Of a stretch of DNA of 64,000 nucleotides, positions 34,061 to 43,500 are shown piece by piece. Where the stretch lies: NCBI RefSeq assembly GCF_003627755.1, contig NZ_CP032695.1, positions 2,108,001-2,172,000 of the forward strand, written 5' to 3'. The translations under genes and the position numbers were made by a program. The stretch comes from Rhizobium jaguaris. Its GTDB lineage: Bacteria; Pseudomonadota; Alphaproteobacteria; Rhizobiales; Rhizobiaceae. The number at the start of each line of letters is the position of its first letter. Within the stretch, counting starts at the first letter, position 1. A model generated the notes under the pieces. The model did no database searches. It was not told the DNA's origin and saw only the letters and a list, made by a program, of their open reading frames with translations.

Positions 34061-35008
34061 TCACTGCGCCAGGACGAACGGAGCCGTGTACTTGTCAACA
34101 TTATCCTTGGTGATCAGGACGCAATCGAAAAGCTGCTTTTCGCTCTTGGCGCCGGTCTTGCCAGTCTTGATAAAACTATCAGCCTGCTTGACTGCCTCTT
34201 CCGAGAAAACGGCAACTGGCTGCAGGACGGTGTACTGCAGTTCGCCGGCCTTGATGGCAGCGACTGCGTCCGGCGAACCGTCGAATCCACCGACCTTGAT
34301 CTTGGCGAGCTTGCCGGCTTCCTTCAGCGCGGCGATCGCGCCGAGCGCCATTTCGTCGTTACCGGAAATGACGCCGGTAATGTCCGGATGGGCCTGCAGG
34401 ATGGACTGCATTTTGTTGTGGCCCTGGGTGCGGTCCCAGTTCGCAACTTCCTGGGCAACCTTCTGCTGATCCGGGTACTGCGTCAGAACGGTTTCATAAC
34501 CGTTGGAACGCGTTGCAGCGTTGTTGTCGGAAGGAGCACCGAGGAGCTCGGCATACTTGCCCTTGTCGCCAGCGGCTTCTATCCACTGCTGGGCGCCGAT
34601 GGCGGCACCCTGGGCGTTGTTGGAGACGAGCTGACCCTTGGCAAGGCCTTCCTGGTTGATTTCAGCGTTGACGAGGAAAACCGGGATGCCGGCGGCAACG
34701 GCCTTCTTGACTGCGCCGACGGAGCCGTCAGCATTGGCCGGATCGAGGATGATGGCGACCGACTTATTGGTGATGGCCGTGTCGATCAGGTTGCTCTCGG
34801 TGTTTGTATCGCCCTTATGGGCACCGACCGTTGCCGTGTAGCCGAGCTTTTCGGCCGCCGTCTTGGCGACATTGCCTTCCGTCAGCCAGTAGGGGTTGGA
34901 CGGATCGTTGACGATGATCGTCATCTGGCCGCCGGCCCATGCTACTCCCGCCAGAAGCGGTGCCACAGCAACCGCTGCCATGACGATACGCAAACCTTTT
35001 TTAAACAT
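34061..35008 (-). CDS. eryG: Erythritol ABC transporter, periplasmic binding protein EryG
   Basis: Binds erythritol, or a related tetritol, in the periplasm. The 315 residues begin with a signal peptide (MFKKGLRIVMAAVAVAPLLA, cut near VAWA-GG). The RbsB-like fold is shown by MTIIVNDPSNPYWLTEGNVA, IAIILDPANADGSVGAVKKA-type hinge sequence, ITGVISGNDEMALGAIAAL and VGGFDGSPDAVAAI. It is the last gene of the DUF2291-eryE-eryF-eryG operon, divergent from eryABC. The name rests on this synteny with the Rhizobium leguminosarum erythritol locus. Confidence 0.88.
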   Translation of the reverse strand: MFKKGLRIVMAAVAVAPLLAGVAWAGGQMTIIVNDPSNPYWLTEGNVAKTAAEKLGYTATVGAHKGDTNTESNLIDTAITNKSVAIILDPANADGSVGAVKKAVAAGIPVFLVNAEINQEGLAKGQLVSNNAQGAAIGAQQWIEAAGDKGKYAELLGAPSDNNAATRSNGYETVLTQYPDQQKVAQEVANWDRTQGHNKMQSILQAHPDITGVISGNDEMALGAIAALKEAGKLAKIKVGGFDGSPDAVAAIKAGELQYTVLQPVAVFSEEAVKQADSFIKTGKTGAKSEKQLFDCVLITKDNVDKYTAPFVLAQ

Positions 35009-35109
35009 TAGTCTCTCTCCCTCTTGATGAGCTCAGGTGATACCGGCGAACCGGCGGTTCTTTCTCCGACCGATGAACTTCACCGGCGGAGACAAGTTCG
35101 TGTGCGGCG

Positions 35110-36162
35110 TCAGCTGGATTTGGTCCGACGTCCGTACTGGATGCTGTTCATGAGCACGGCGAGCACGATGACTGCGCCGGTAAAGACGGTCTGCCAGTAG
35201 GCCGACACGCCGATGATGACGAGGCCGTCCGACAGGAAGCCGATGACGAAAGCGCCGAGCATGGTGCCACGCACCGTGCCGCGACCACCTGTTAGCGCTG
35301 CACCGCCGATGACGACCGCGGCGATCGCCGTCAATTCATAGGTGGTGCCGGCGGTCGGCCCAGCCGACGTCAGCTGCGAGGACAGAACCAGGCCGGCGAT
35401 GGCTGCGCAGACGCCCGACAGGACATAGACGGTGATCTTGACGCGCTTGACGGGAACACCGGAAAGATCGGCCGCGCGTTCGTTGCCGCCCGAGGCATAG
35501 AGCCAACGGCCGAATGCCGTGCGGCTGAGAACGAGACCGCAGATGATGGCGAGGACGGCGAGCACGATGACGCCGATCGGGATGCCGGCGAGGCGGTTGA
35601 AGCCGAGCCAGTCGAAGCCGGTATTGCCGAGTTCAGGACGGCCGCCGAGATTGTTGTAGGTGAGGCCGTTGGTCATCAGCAATGCTACGCCGCGGGCGAC
35701 ATAGAGCACGCCGAGCGAAGCGACAAAGGCCGGAACGCGCAGATAGGCGATCAGCACGCCGTTGACAGCGCCGACCACCGCGCCAAGCGCGCAGGTCAAC
35801 ACGACGACAGCCCAGACCGGTGGATAAAGAATGACGCCGAAGCTCGAAAGCGTGACACCTTGCATCAGGAAGCCGGCAATACAGCCGGCAAGGCCGAGCG
35901 TCGAGCCGACCGAAAGGTCGATGCCGCCGTTGAGGATGACCAGCAACATGCCGATGGCAAGGATACCGAAGATGGCCACATGCGAGGCCATCGTCAGGAA
36001 GTTGCTAAGTGTGAAGTAATAAGGGGACAGGAAGGAGAAGACCGCGATGATGACGATCAGCGCGAAGAAGGCGCGCCCTTCCAGGATCAGCCGCACGAGA
36101 TTGAAGTTCCGCCGCTGTCCGTTCGAAATTGGTTTCTTTTCTGTGATGTTCGTGACTGACAT
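35110..36162 (-). CDS. eryF: Erythritol ABC transporter, permease EryF
   Basis: An RbsC-type inner-membrane permease of 350 residues with about ten membrane segments. The family motifs are VAIFGILAIGMLLVILNGGI, DLSVGSTLGLAG, RAADLSGVPVKRVKITVYVL and ELTAIAAVVIGGAALTGGRG. Compared with the first operon's permease it has a normal, short N-terminus. GGAG precedes ATG 36162, 22 bases after the eryE stop. Confidence 0.9.
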   Translation of the reverse strand: MSVTNITEKKPISNGQRRNFNLVRLILEGRAFFALIVIIAVFSFLSPYYFTLSNFLTMASHVAIFGILAIGMLLVILNGGIDLSVGSTLGLAGCIAGFLMQGVTLSSFGVILYPPVWAVVVLTCALGAVVGAVNGVLIAYLRVPAFVASLGVLYVARGVALLMTNGLTYNNLGGRPELGNTGFDWLGFNRLAGIPIGVIVLAVLAIICGLVLSRTAFGRWLYASGGNERAADLSGVPVKRVKITVYVLSGVCAAIAGLVLSSQLTSAGPTAGTTYELTAIAAVVIGGAALTGGRGTVRGTMLGAFVIGFLSDGLVIIGVSAYWQTVFTGAVIVLAVLMNSIQYGRRTKSS

Positions 36163-36184
36163 AATCAGTGCTCCATGAATGCGG

Positions 36185-37729
36185 CTAGTGCGCGACCACT
36201 GCTTCGCCGGAGGCGGCCATGATCTTCTCTTTGGTGACGTCGGGCCCGAATTCGGCAGAGATCTTGCCGCGACGCATGACGATGATGCGGTGAGCGATGC
36301 TGAGGCATTCGCCGACTTCCGAGGTCGAGTAGATCACCGCCAGGCCCTGCTTGGCACGCTCGGCCAAAAGCTTGAACACTTCCGCCTTCGCGCCGACATC
36401 GATGCCACGGCTTGGTTCGTCGAGCAGCATGACCTTGGGTTCTGTCGCCAGCATCTTGCCGATCACGACCTTCTGCTGATTGCCGCCAGAAAGTGAGCCG
36501 ATCGCCGCCTCGCCGCCGTCCGTCTTGATATGAACCTTGCGGATCGAGTCGCTCACTAACTCCCGCTCGCGTCCGCCGGAGGTAAACAATCCCTTGGTGA
36601 ATGCGGCGATGCTGGCGAGCGAAAGGTTGGAGCCGACCGTCATCGTCTGAACGAGGCCATCACGCTGGCGGTCTTCGGGCACCAGCACGAGGCCGCTGGC
36701 GATGCGTCCGGCAATGTTGAGATTAGCGACGTCACGACCTTCGAGCAGAACCCTGCCGCCATCAGATCGGAGGCGTCCCGCGACGCATTCGAGCAGTTCG
36801 GTGCGGCCCGCCCCCATCAATCCATAGATGCAGACGATCTCGCCGGCGCGGACTTGCAGCGAAAGACGGTCCACCGCTTTATAGGTGGCGCCGGACGGGC
36901 CTGGAACCGTCAACTCCTCGAGCGCAAGTGCCACATCACCGATCTTATGGCCGGTCGGCGGACTTCCAAGATCGAAGTTTTCGCCGACCATGTTGCGGAC
37001 GATCCATTCAAGATCGATGTCCTTGCGCTCGGCATATGCTGTCATGTTGCCGTCACGAAGCACGACCGCATGGTGGGTAATCTGAAGCGCCTCTTCGAGA
37101 TGGTGCGAAATATAGACGATGGAGACGCCGCGGCTCGTCAGGTCGCGGATGACCTTGAAGAGAACCTCCACCTCGCTGGCGCTGAGCGCCGATGTCGGCT
37201 CATCCATGATGAGGATACGCGAATTGACCGACAGAGCACGCGCGATCTCGACGATCTGTTGCTGGCCGAGACGCAGATTCTCGACGGCGGTCAGCGGATC
37301 GATCTCCTCCTCAAGTTCCGCCATCAGAGCGCGTGTCTGACGCTCCTCTTCGGCAAAGTCCACGCCGCCGTTCTTGATGATCTCGCGGCCCATGAAAATA
37401 TTGTCGCGGACATTGAGATTGGGAGCGAGGCTCAATTCCTGATGGATGATCGAGATACCGCATTCGCGGGCATGGGTGGAGGAGGAAAACGAAACTGGCT
37501 GACCGTCGAGGACGATCTCGCCGGAGCTCGACTGAACGACGCCGGAGAGGATCTTCATCAGCGTCGACTTTCCGGCCCCGTTTTCGCCGAACAAAGTGGT
37601 CACCTGGCCGCGATGGATGTCGAAATTGACGCCCTTCAAGGCATGAACGTTGCCATAGGATTTTGCGATGTTGCGGGCAGCAAGAACGACCTCGCCCAGT
37701 GCGCCCCCATTTAGCGGCGCTGTACTCAT
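36185..37729 (-). CDS. eryE: Erythritol ABC transporter, tandem ATPase EryE
   Basis: 514 residues with two ABC domains. Domain 1 has Walker A FGENGAGKSTLMKILSG, signature LRLGQQQIVEIARAL and Walker B ILIMDEPTSALS. Domain 2 has GLMGAGRTELLECVAG, LSGGNQQKVVIGKML and VMLLDEPSRGID. This is the CUT2 arrangement. Its ATG overlaps the stop of the DUF2291 gene (ATGA at 37726-37729), so the two are translationally coupled. EryE-EryF-EryG form the importer that feeds EryA. Confidence 0.92.
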   Translation of the reverse strand: MSTAPLNGGALGEVVLAARNIAKSYGNVHALKGVNFDIHRGQVTTLFGENGAGKSTLMKILSGVVQSSSGEIVLDGQPVSFSSSTHARECGISIIHQELSLAPNLNVRDNIFMGREIIKNGGVDFAEEERQTRALMAELEEEIDPLTAVENLRLGQQQIVEIARALSVNSRILIMDEPTSALSASEVEVLFKVIRDLTSRGVSIVYISHHLEEALQITHHAVVLRDGNMTAYAERKDIDLEWIVRNMVGENFDLGSPPTGHKIGDVALALEELTVPGPSGATYKAVDRLSLQVRAGEIVCIYGLMGAGRTELLECVAGRLRSDGGRVLLEGRDVANLNIAGRIASGLVLVPEDRQRDGLVQTMTVGSNLSLASIAAFTKGLFTSGGRERELVSDSIRKVHIKTDGGEAAIGSLSGGNQQKVVIGKMLATEPKVMLLDEPSRGIDVGAKAEVFKLLAERAKQGLAVIYSTSEVGECLSIAHRIIVMRRGKISAEFGPDVTKEKIMAASGEAVVAH

Positions 37730-38373
37730 CTGACTTCAACCTTCACTGGAGTGACGAGCCAGTTCTTCGGATTGATGAGCTTGAAGACGCCGACAACAGA
37801 CGCGGTCTTGCCCGAGAGATTGTCGACGTCGAGACTGGCAAGAACGGCCTTTTTCATCTCATTGTTGATTGCCGAACCGGCATCCTGATACTCGATCTGG
37901 TTTGTGAACTGGCCGAATTCGATCGTGCCCGTGGCATCGCGCAGGTCAGTGCCGTTGACGGCCGGACCCGTCTGGACGCGCACGACGACACCGTCCGGCA
38001 GCCCGTCGACCTTAATCTCGTTGTAATTGGCCTTTCGCGCGCCGAACACACCGGTCAGCGAAACCGGCATGACCGGACCGGTGCTCGTGGCCACACCGTA
38101 TTTATCGCCCGCTGCTTTCTTGTCCGCCGCGATCGCGTTGGCGAGATCGGGAGCATTGACGGCACGTTTCTGGACATTCGCCAGAACCTTCGGGAATTCC
38201 TGAACGCCGTAGGCCTCCGGTGAGAACGCCTGCTCGCGCACGTCATGGTCGGAGCCGATCTTGACGACGGTCGTATCGAAGGCGATCGCCGCCAGAACGA
38301 TCACGACGGCCGCCGCGCTCGCCAACAATGTAAATTTCGGCTTGGAAGCCGCTTTTTGAATTTGTGTACTCAT
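37726..38373 (-). CDS. DUF2291 family protein of the erythritol transport operon
   Basis: A 215-residue protein with one N-terminal membrane anchor (FTLLASAAAVVIVLAAIAFD) and a soluble, presumably periplasmic part (NYNEIKVDGLPDGVVVRVQT, ending NPKNWLVTPVKVEVR). DUF2291 proteins often accompany CUT2 sugar importers; their function is not known to me. I chose ATG 38373 because similarity starts at MSTQIQKAASK; the open frame extends 36 codons further. It is the first gene of the eryEFG operon, coupled to eryE. Confidence 0.8.
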   Translation of the reverse strand: MSTQIQKAASKPKFTLLASAAAVVIVLAAIAFDTTVVKIGSDHDVREQAFSPEAYGVQEFPKVLANVQKRAVNAPDLANAIAADKKAAGDKYGVATSTGPVMPVSLTGVFGARKANYNEIKVDGLPDGVVVRVQTGPAVNGTDLRDATGTIEFGQFTNQIEYQDAGSAINNEMKKAVLASLDVDNLSGKTASVVGVFKLINPKNWLVTPVKVEVR

Positions 38374-38623
38374 GTTCGAAAGACCTTCGGCGCTATCGGC
38401 CGGATTGCTCTGTTGACAAGGAAACGGAGAGAGCCAGTCGCTGGCGGCCTGCCCTGACAGAACGGCGCATGCCTCGCCCACCGACGCGATCGCGTTGACG
38501 TAAAGCCGGACCGTATCTTGAAGCGAAATGGCTCATCGAAGTTCCTCCTTGGTTGCCGGTGCTTGTCTCCTCCAATCACCTGGCCTCGCAACAACAGCGT
38601 ATGATGCTAGCTGCGATAGAAAT

Positions 38624-38654
38624 ATGTTATTAACGCCACAAACCATGTTATAAA
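38624..38654. promoter_or_regulatory. Tandem ATGTTATwAA repeats in the ery divergent region
   Basis: ATGTTATTAA (38624-38633) and ATGTTATAAA (38645-38654) start 21 bases apart, two helical turns. The TGTTAT core recurs three times (both strands) upstream of eryR. DeoR-type regulators bind repeats of this kind, so EryR is the candidate. Confidence 0.45.
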
Positions 38655-38981
38655 TTCTTGGTCGTGTCAACGGCCTCGCGTCGCTTCAGCGGTTTCGTGA
38701 CACATTCTCCATCTGCAAGACAGGCTGAGCCGAAATAGCCATCACGTTTGTTACCATCGCGAGCACTCAGGTATCCGCCAAGATCGATTCAAGCTTCTCA
38801 AACGAACGACCGCCAAAATATATCTTTGAATATCAATGGTATTCTGCACCGTATCGTTAAGTTGCTCAACAAGCCGCACTTCGACTGAAGCGTTACCACG
38901 ACTCAGCCGCGCAGTGCTCGCCATTCGATTTTCACTTGCTTCCGAGGGATCGGAACCAATTGACACCAGCTATTTTATATG

Positions 38982-39023
38982 AAAAAAATTACATTGCCAG
39001 AAAAAAATTACGCACACTATGAT
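38982..39023 (+). promoter_or_regulatory. Candidate eryA promoter with 11-bp direct repeats
   Basis: TTGCCA (38994-38999) and TATGAT (39018-39023) are 18 bases apart, a plausible sigma70 promoter for eryABC. AAAAAAATTAC occurs at 38982-38992 and 39001-39011, just upstream of and inside the promoter spacer. These repeats are possible operator half-sites for EryD. Confidence 0.45.
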
Positions 39024-39235
39024 ATCTTTGTGTTAGAATGTGATCGCTGCTTAAGGCGAGCAAACACGAGCTATTGAGGTTGCTGCGCGTGCGCAGTTCA
39101 ATGAAGGCAATCGGGCGCTGCCACAGTCACCTTGGGCAAGCGACGTCGAGGAGACCGGGGAGGAATGAAGAATGATTTTGACACAAGAATTGGCCGCCGC
39201 TGAGGCATGTCTTGGCGCGCCGGAGCTGTCGCGCG

Positions 39236-40789
39236 ATGCCTAGCAATGAAACGATCATCATCGGAATCGATGCGGGGACCTCTGTCATCAAGGCCGTGGC
39301 CTTCGAGCTTTCGGGCCGGCAGATCGCATCCGCATCCGCGCGCAATCAATACGCGATGGGGGACGACGGCTCCGCGACACAGCCGCTCGGCCGCACATGG
39401 TCGGACTGCGTCAGCGCCCTGCGCGGCCTCGCCGACAAGGTTAGCGACCTTGCCGCGCGCACGGCCGTCATCGCCGTAACCGGCCAGGGCGACGGCACCT
39501 GGCTCGTCGGTTCCGGCAACGTGCCCGTCGGCGATGCCTGGCTTTGGCTCGACGCGCGGGCAGCACCGACCGTTAACAGCCTGAACGGTCGCCCGGACAA
39601 TCGCGCACGCTTCGAGGCAACGGGCACGGGGCTCAACACCTGCCAGCAGGGTCCCCAGCTCGCGCATATGGACCGCTATATGCCGGAGCTCCTCGACCGA
39701 GCGGAGACGGCCATGCATTGCAAGGATTGGCTCTACCTCAATCTCACTGGCGTCCGCGCGACCGATCCGTCCGAGGCGAGTTTCACCTTCGGCAATTTCC
39801 GTACGCGCCAATACGATTCCGTCGTCATCGACACCCTCGGCCTCGATCACAGGAAGTCCCTTCTGCCCGACATCATCGAAGGAACCGAGATCACGCATCC
39901 GCTGTCGGCGGACGCAGCAAGCGCGACCGGCTTGCTGGCCGGCACGCCGGTCTGCCTTGGTTATGTCGATATGGTCATGACGGCGCTTGGCGCCGGGGTG
40001 CGAACCGCCGGCCAGAATGCCGCTTGCTCGACGATTGGTTCTACGGGCGTGCATATGCGCGCCAAGGCGGTCTCCGACGTCCAGCTCAATGCCGAGGGCA
40101 CCGGCTATGTGATCGCCCTGCCGATACCCGGCATAGTCACCCAGGTTCAGACCAATATGGGCGCAACGATCAATATCGACTGGATTCTGCAGATTGCGGC
40201 CGACCTGATATCGGAAGCCGGCAAGCCGGTCGCCTCCTCGGATCTCATTTCCCGGATCGACACATGGTTTGCGGAAAGCCGTCCCGGCTCCGTTCTCTAT
40301 CACCCTTATGTTTCTGAGGCGGGAGAACGCGGACCCTTCGTCAACGCTCACGCCCGTGCCGGCTTTACCGGGCTCTCCATTCGCCACGGCTTTCCAGACC
40401 TCGTTCGCGCCGTGGTCGAAGGGCTCGGCATGGCGACGCGCGATTGTTACGCGGCTATGGGAAACATGCCGCTTGAACTGCGCATGACGGGCGGAGCGGC
40501 GCGAAGCAACGCGCTGCGTCAATCGCTTTCGGCCGCCGTCAACGCGCCCATCAGGATTTCCGCGCGTCAGGAGGCGGGAGCCGCAGGTGTCGCCATGATG
40601 GCCGCGGTTGCAATCGGCGCTTACGCGAACATGGACGACTGTATCGCCGAATGGGTCACGCCGCTGCTTGGCGAAACCGAAGCGCCCGATGCGGAACAGG
40701 CACGCCGGTACGATCGATTGTTCGCAGCCTATCTGGACGTACGGCAGGCGATCACCCCCGCATGGGACACGCTTGCCGCGCAGCCATGA
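39236..40789 (+). CDS. eryA: Erythritol kinase EryA
   Basis: Phosphorylates erythritol with ATP, the first step of the pathway known from Brucella and Rhizobium. It is an FGGY kinase of 517 residues: IIIGIDAGTSVIKAVAFELS at the N-terminus, DAWLWLDARAAPTVNSLNGR with the likely catalytic Asp, and the adenosine motif LRMTGGAARSNALRQSLSA. I chose ATG 39236 (MPSNETIIIG), preceded by GGAG; the open frame starts eight codons earlier at a TTG. It is first in an operon with eryB and eryC. The gene order is the basis of the name. Confidence 0.9.
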   Translation: MPSNETIIIGIDAGTSVIKAVAFELSGRQIASASARNQYAMGDDGSATQPLGRTWSDCVSALRGLADKVSDLAARTAVIAVTGQGDGTWLVGSGNVPVGDAWLWLDARAAPTVNSLNGRPDNRARFEATGTGLNTCQQGPQLAHMDRYMPELLDRAETAMHCKDWLYLNLTGVRATDPSEASFTFGNFRTRQYDSVVIDTLGLDHRKSLLPDIIEGTEITHPLSADAASATGLLAGTPVCLGYVDMVMTALGAGVRTAGQNAACSTIGSTGVHMRAKAVSDVQLNAEGTGYVIALPIPGIVTQVQTNMGATINIDWILQIAADLISEAGKPVASSDLISRIDTWFAESRPGSVLYHPYVSEAGERGPFVNAHARAGFTGLSIRHGFPDLVRAVVEGLGMATRDCYAAMGNMPLELRMTGGAARSNALRQSLSAAVNAPIRISARQEAGAAGVAMMAAVAIGAYANMDDCIAEWVTPLLGETEAPDAEQARRYDRLFAAYLDVRQAITPAWDTLAAQP

Positions 40790-40859
40790 GGGCAGACAAG
40801 CCGAGCGCGTGGGCAGGACAGATGATTTTTGATGCAGAAGGCATCCTAAGGAGCGTGAA

Positions 40860-42371
40860 ATGACTGAACCCGAAATCCTCGATCTTTTCGTGATCGGAGG
40901 CGGCATTAACGGCGCCGGCATCGCCCGGGATGCGGCCGGTCGAGGCCTCTCCGTCATGCTCTGCGAGAAAGACGATCTGGCCGAAGGCACGTCGTCACGA
41001 TCCGGGAAGCTCGTCCACGGCGGTCTGCGCTATCTCGAATATTACGAGTTTCGCCTGGTTCGCGAAGCCCTGATCGAGCGCGAAGTCCTGCTGAACTCCG
41101 CAAGCCACATCATCTGGCCGATGCGTTTCGTGTTGCCGCACAGCCCGATGGATCGCCCCGCGTGGCTCGTCCGCCTCGGTCTTTTCCTCTACGACCATCT
41201 CGGCGGCCGCAAGCGGCTGCCCGGCACCCGCTCGCTCGATCTACGCCGCGATCCGGAAGGTACGCCGATTATCGATCAATATACCAAGGGCTTCGAATAT
41301 TCCGACTGCTGGGTCGACGATGCGCGTCTCGTATTGCTGAATGCCCTCGATGCAGCCGAGAAGGGCGCTCAGATTCTGACGCGCACCGCCTGCATCAGCG
41401 CGCGGCGCGACAAGGGCAGCTGGGTCGTCCAGATGCGCGACCAGCGCTCCGGCGACCTGCGCACGGTGCGGGCACGCGTCCTTGTGAACGCCGCCGGCCC
41501 GTGGGTCAACGATATCATCGGCCGCGTTGCCGGCTCCAACAGCCAGCGCAAGGTCCGGCTCGTCAAGGGCAGCCATATTGTCGTTCCGAAATTCTGGGGC
41601 GGTCAGCACGCCTATCTGGTTCAGAACCATGACCGGCGCGTGATCTTCATCAATCCTTACGAGGGCGACATGGCCCTGATCGGCACCACGGATATTCCCT
41701 ACGACGGCAAGCCTGAGGAAGTGAAGGCCGATGAGCAGGAGATGGACTATCTGATCGCTGCCGTGAATCGCTATTTCAAGGAGAAACTGCGCCGTTCCGA
41801 CGTGATCTCAAGCTTCTCCGGCGTTCGTCCGTTGTTCGACGACGGCAAAGGCAATCCTTCCGCCGTGACGCGCGACTACGTCTTCGATCTCGACGAGACC
41901 GGCGGCGCACCCATGCTCAACGTTTTCGGCGGCAAGATCACGACTTTCCGCAAGCTGTCCGAACACGCGCTGCAGAAGCTCGCCAAATTCTTTCCGAAGA
42001 TGGGCGGGGACTGGACCCGCGCCGCGACATTGCCCGGCGGCGATATTCCGAATGCCGATTACACCAGCTTCGCAGACTCGCTGCGCGAGGCCTGTCCCTG
42101 GATGCCGCGCACGCTCGTGAACCACTACGGCCATCTCTATGGAGCGCGGACCAAGAACATCGTGGGCGACGCCACATCGCTTGCCGGCCTCGGGCGCCAT
42201 TTCGGCGGCAATCTCTACGAGGCGGAGGTACGCTACCTGGTCGCTTATGAATGGGCGCAGACCGTGGACGATGTTCTGCTGCGGCGCACCAAGGAAGGCC
42301 TACATATGACCGCCAAGGAGAAGGCGGATTTCTCGGCTTGGTTCGAGAGCGAACTGGCTCTGGCCGCCTGA
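40860..42371 (+). CDS. eryB: Erythritol-phosphate dehydrogenase EryB (GlpD family)
   Basis: Oxidises the erythritol phosphate made by EryA to a tetrulose phosphate, passing electrons to the quinone pool via FAD. The 503 residues have LFVIGGGINGAGIARDAAGR (FAD loop), GTSSRSGKLVHGGLRYLEYY, and the later IGTTDIPYDGKPEEV and SGVRPLFDD segments of glycerol-3-phosphate dehydrogenases. It is peripherally membrane-bound in this family. AAGGAG precedes its ATG, 70 bases after eryA. Length and context separate it from the longer GlpD-like protein at 29606. Confidence 0.9.
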   Translation: MTEPEILDLFVIGGGINGAGIARDAAGRGLSVMLCEKDDLAEGTSSRSGKLVHGGLRYLEYYEFRLVREALIEREVLLNSASHIIWPMRFVLPHSPMDRPAWLVRLGLFLYDHLGGRKRLPGTRSLDLRRDPEGTPIIDQYTKGFEYSDCWVDDARLVLLNALDAAEKGAQILTRTACISARRDKGSWVVQMRDQRSGDLRTVRARVLVNAAGPWVNDIIGRVAGSNSQRKVRLVKGSHIVVPKFWGGQHAYLVQNHDRRVIFINPYEGDMALIGTTDIPYDGKPEEVKADEQEMDYLIAAVNRYFKEKLRRSDVISSFSGVRPLFDDGKGNPSAVTRDYVFDLDETGGAPMLNVFGGKITTFRKLSEHALQKLAKFFPKMGGDWTRAATLPGGDIPNADYTSFADSLREACPWMPRTLVNHYGHLYGARTKNIVGDATSLAGLGRHFGGNLYEAEVRYLVAYEWAQTVDDVLLRRTKEGLHMTAKEKADFSAWFESELALAA

Positions 42372-42392
42372 GACATCCGAGGAACCGTCCCC

Positions 42393-43325
42393 ATGCCACT
42401 GACACTTTCACTCAACACCAATCCGCTCGTGAACCGCTTCGCCGAGCCGGACGACCTCATCGAGACGGTTGCCCGCGACCTCAAGATCCGCGATCTGCAG
42501 TTGACGCACGAGTTCATCAATCCGAGCTGGCAAGCGCCGGTAATCAGGCGACTGACCCGTACCATGCGGGCCGCATTGGAGCGCACCGGCGTTCACGTGA
42601 TCTCGGGCATGACCGGCCCCTATGGGCGCCTCAACCATTTCGGCCATCCCGACGCCGATGTCCGGCGCTACTATATCGACTGGTTCAAGACCTTCGCCGA
42701 CATCATCGCCGATCTCGGCGGACAATCGGTGGGCACGCAATTCGCCATCTTCACCTACAAGGATTTCGACGATCCGGCACGGCGGGAGAGCCTTATCCAG
42801 ATCGCGATCGACTGTTGGGCCGAGGTTGCCGAGCATGCCCGTTCGGCCGGCCTTTCCTACGTATTCTGGGAGCCAATGAGCATCGGCCGCGAATTCGGCG
42901 AGACGATCAGCGAATGCATCAAGCTGCAGGACCGCCTGACGGCTGCCAATCTGGCGGTGCCTATGTGGATGATGGCCGATATCGATCATGGCGACGTCAC
43001 ATCGACAAACCCCAACGATTATGATCCCTATGCCTGGGCGCGCGCAGTTCCCAAGGTTTCTCCAATCATCCACATCAAGCAAAGCCTGATGGACAAGGGC
43101 GGCCATCGCCCGTTCGCGGCGGAATTCAACGCCAAGGGCCGTATCCAGCCCACGCCGTTGCTGCAGGCGTTCAAGGAGGGCGGCGCTGAGAACAACGAGA
43201 TCTGTCTCGAACTGTCATTCAAGGAGCGCGAGCCTAATGACCGTCAGGTTATCTCCCAAATCGCCGAAAGCATCGCCTTCTGGGCGCCTCATATCGACAC
43301 CGGCGCAAGCAGCCTGCGCATCTGA
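42393..43325 (+). CDS. eryC: Tetrulose-phosphate epimerase/racemase EryC
   Basis: A 310-residue TIM-barrel protein of the xylose-isomerase/AP-endonuclease-2 type. In Brucella EryC was reassigned from dehydrogenase to a tetrulose-phosphate racemase, and the fold seen here agrees. Visible parts: LQLTHEFINPSWQAP, YVFWEPMSIGREFG with a metal-binding Glu, MMADIDHGDVTS with Asp and His, and PIIHIKQSLMDKGGHR. It lies 21 bases after eryB and ends the first part of the ery operon; 175 bases separate it from eryD. Confidence 0.88.
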   Translation: MPLTLSLNTNPLVNRFAEPDDLIETVARDLKIRDLQLTHEFINPSWQAPVIRRLTRTMRAALERTGVHVISGMTGPYGRLNHFGHPDADVRRYYIDWFKTFADIIADLGGQSVGTQFAIFTYKDFDDPARRESLIQIAIDCWAEVAEHARSAGLSYVFWEPMSIGREFGETISECIKLQDRLTAANLAVPMWMMADIDHGDVTSTNPNDYDPYAWARAVPKVSPIIHIKQSLMDKGGHRPFAAEFNAKGRIQPTPLLQAFKEGGAENNEICLELSFKEREPNDRQVISQIAESIAFWAPHIDTGASSLRI

Positions 43326-43500
43326 TAGTTGCAAGAACCCAGCAAGGCTTTACGACATCTACGTCACGGCATTGAATTTGATTCCTGCTCCAGCATTGAT
43401 GCCGCAACAGCGATGAAACCTTGCCGTCAGCCGACGTCGAAGGCGCCGACGGCAACAAAACGACCTTGGTAAAGCAGGGCTGAATGGAAAGGGACAATTG

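Larger units (their letters stand above)
38374..39235. other. Divergent regulatory region between the eryEFG and eryABC operons
   Basis: 862 bases without a supportable gene, markedly AT-rich in the middle and right. It holds the tandem ATGTTAT repeats and the eryA-side promoter and direct repeats. Transcription must leave in both directions from here. Confidence 0.7.

Noticed and set aside
39098..40990. 630-codon minus-strand open frame
   Set aside because: Antisense to eryA; eryA has kinase motifs and operon context.
43326..43500. Terminator-like hairpin after eryC
   Set aside because: The inverted CCGACG/CGTCGG-type matches near 43430-43450 are short and interrupted, too weak to list.
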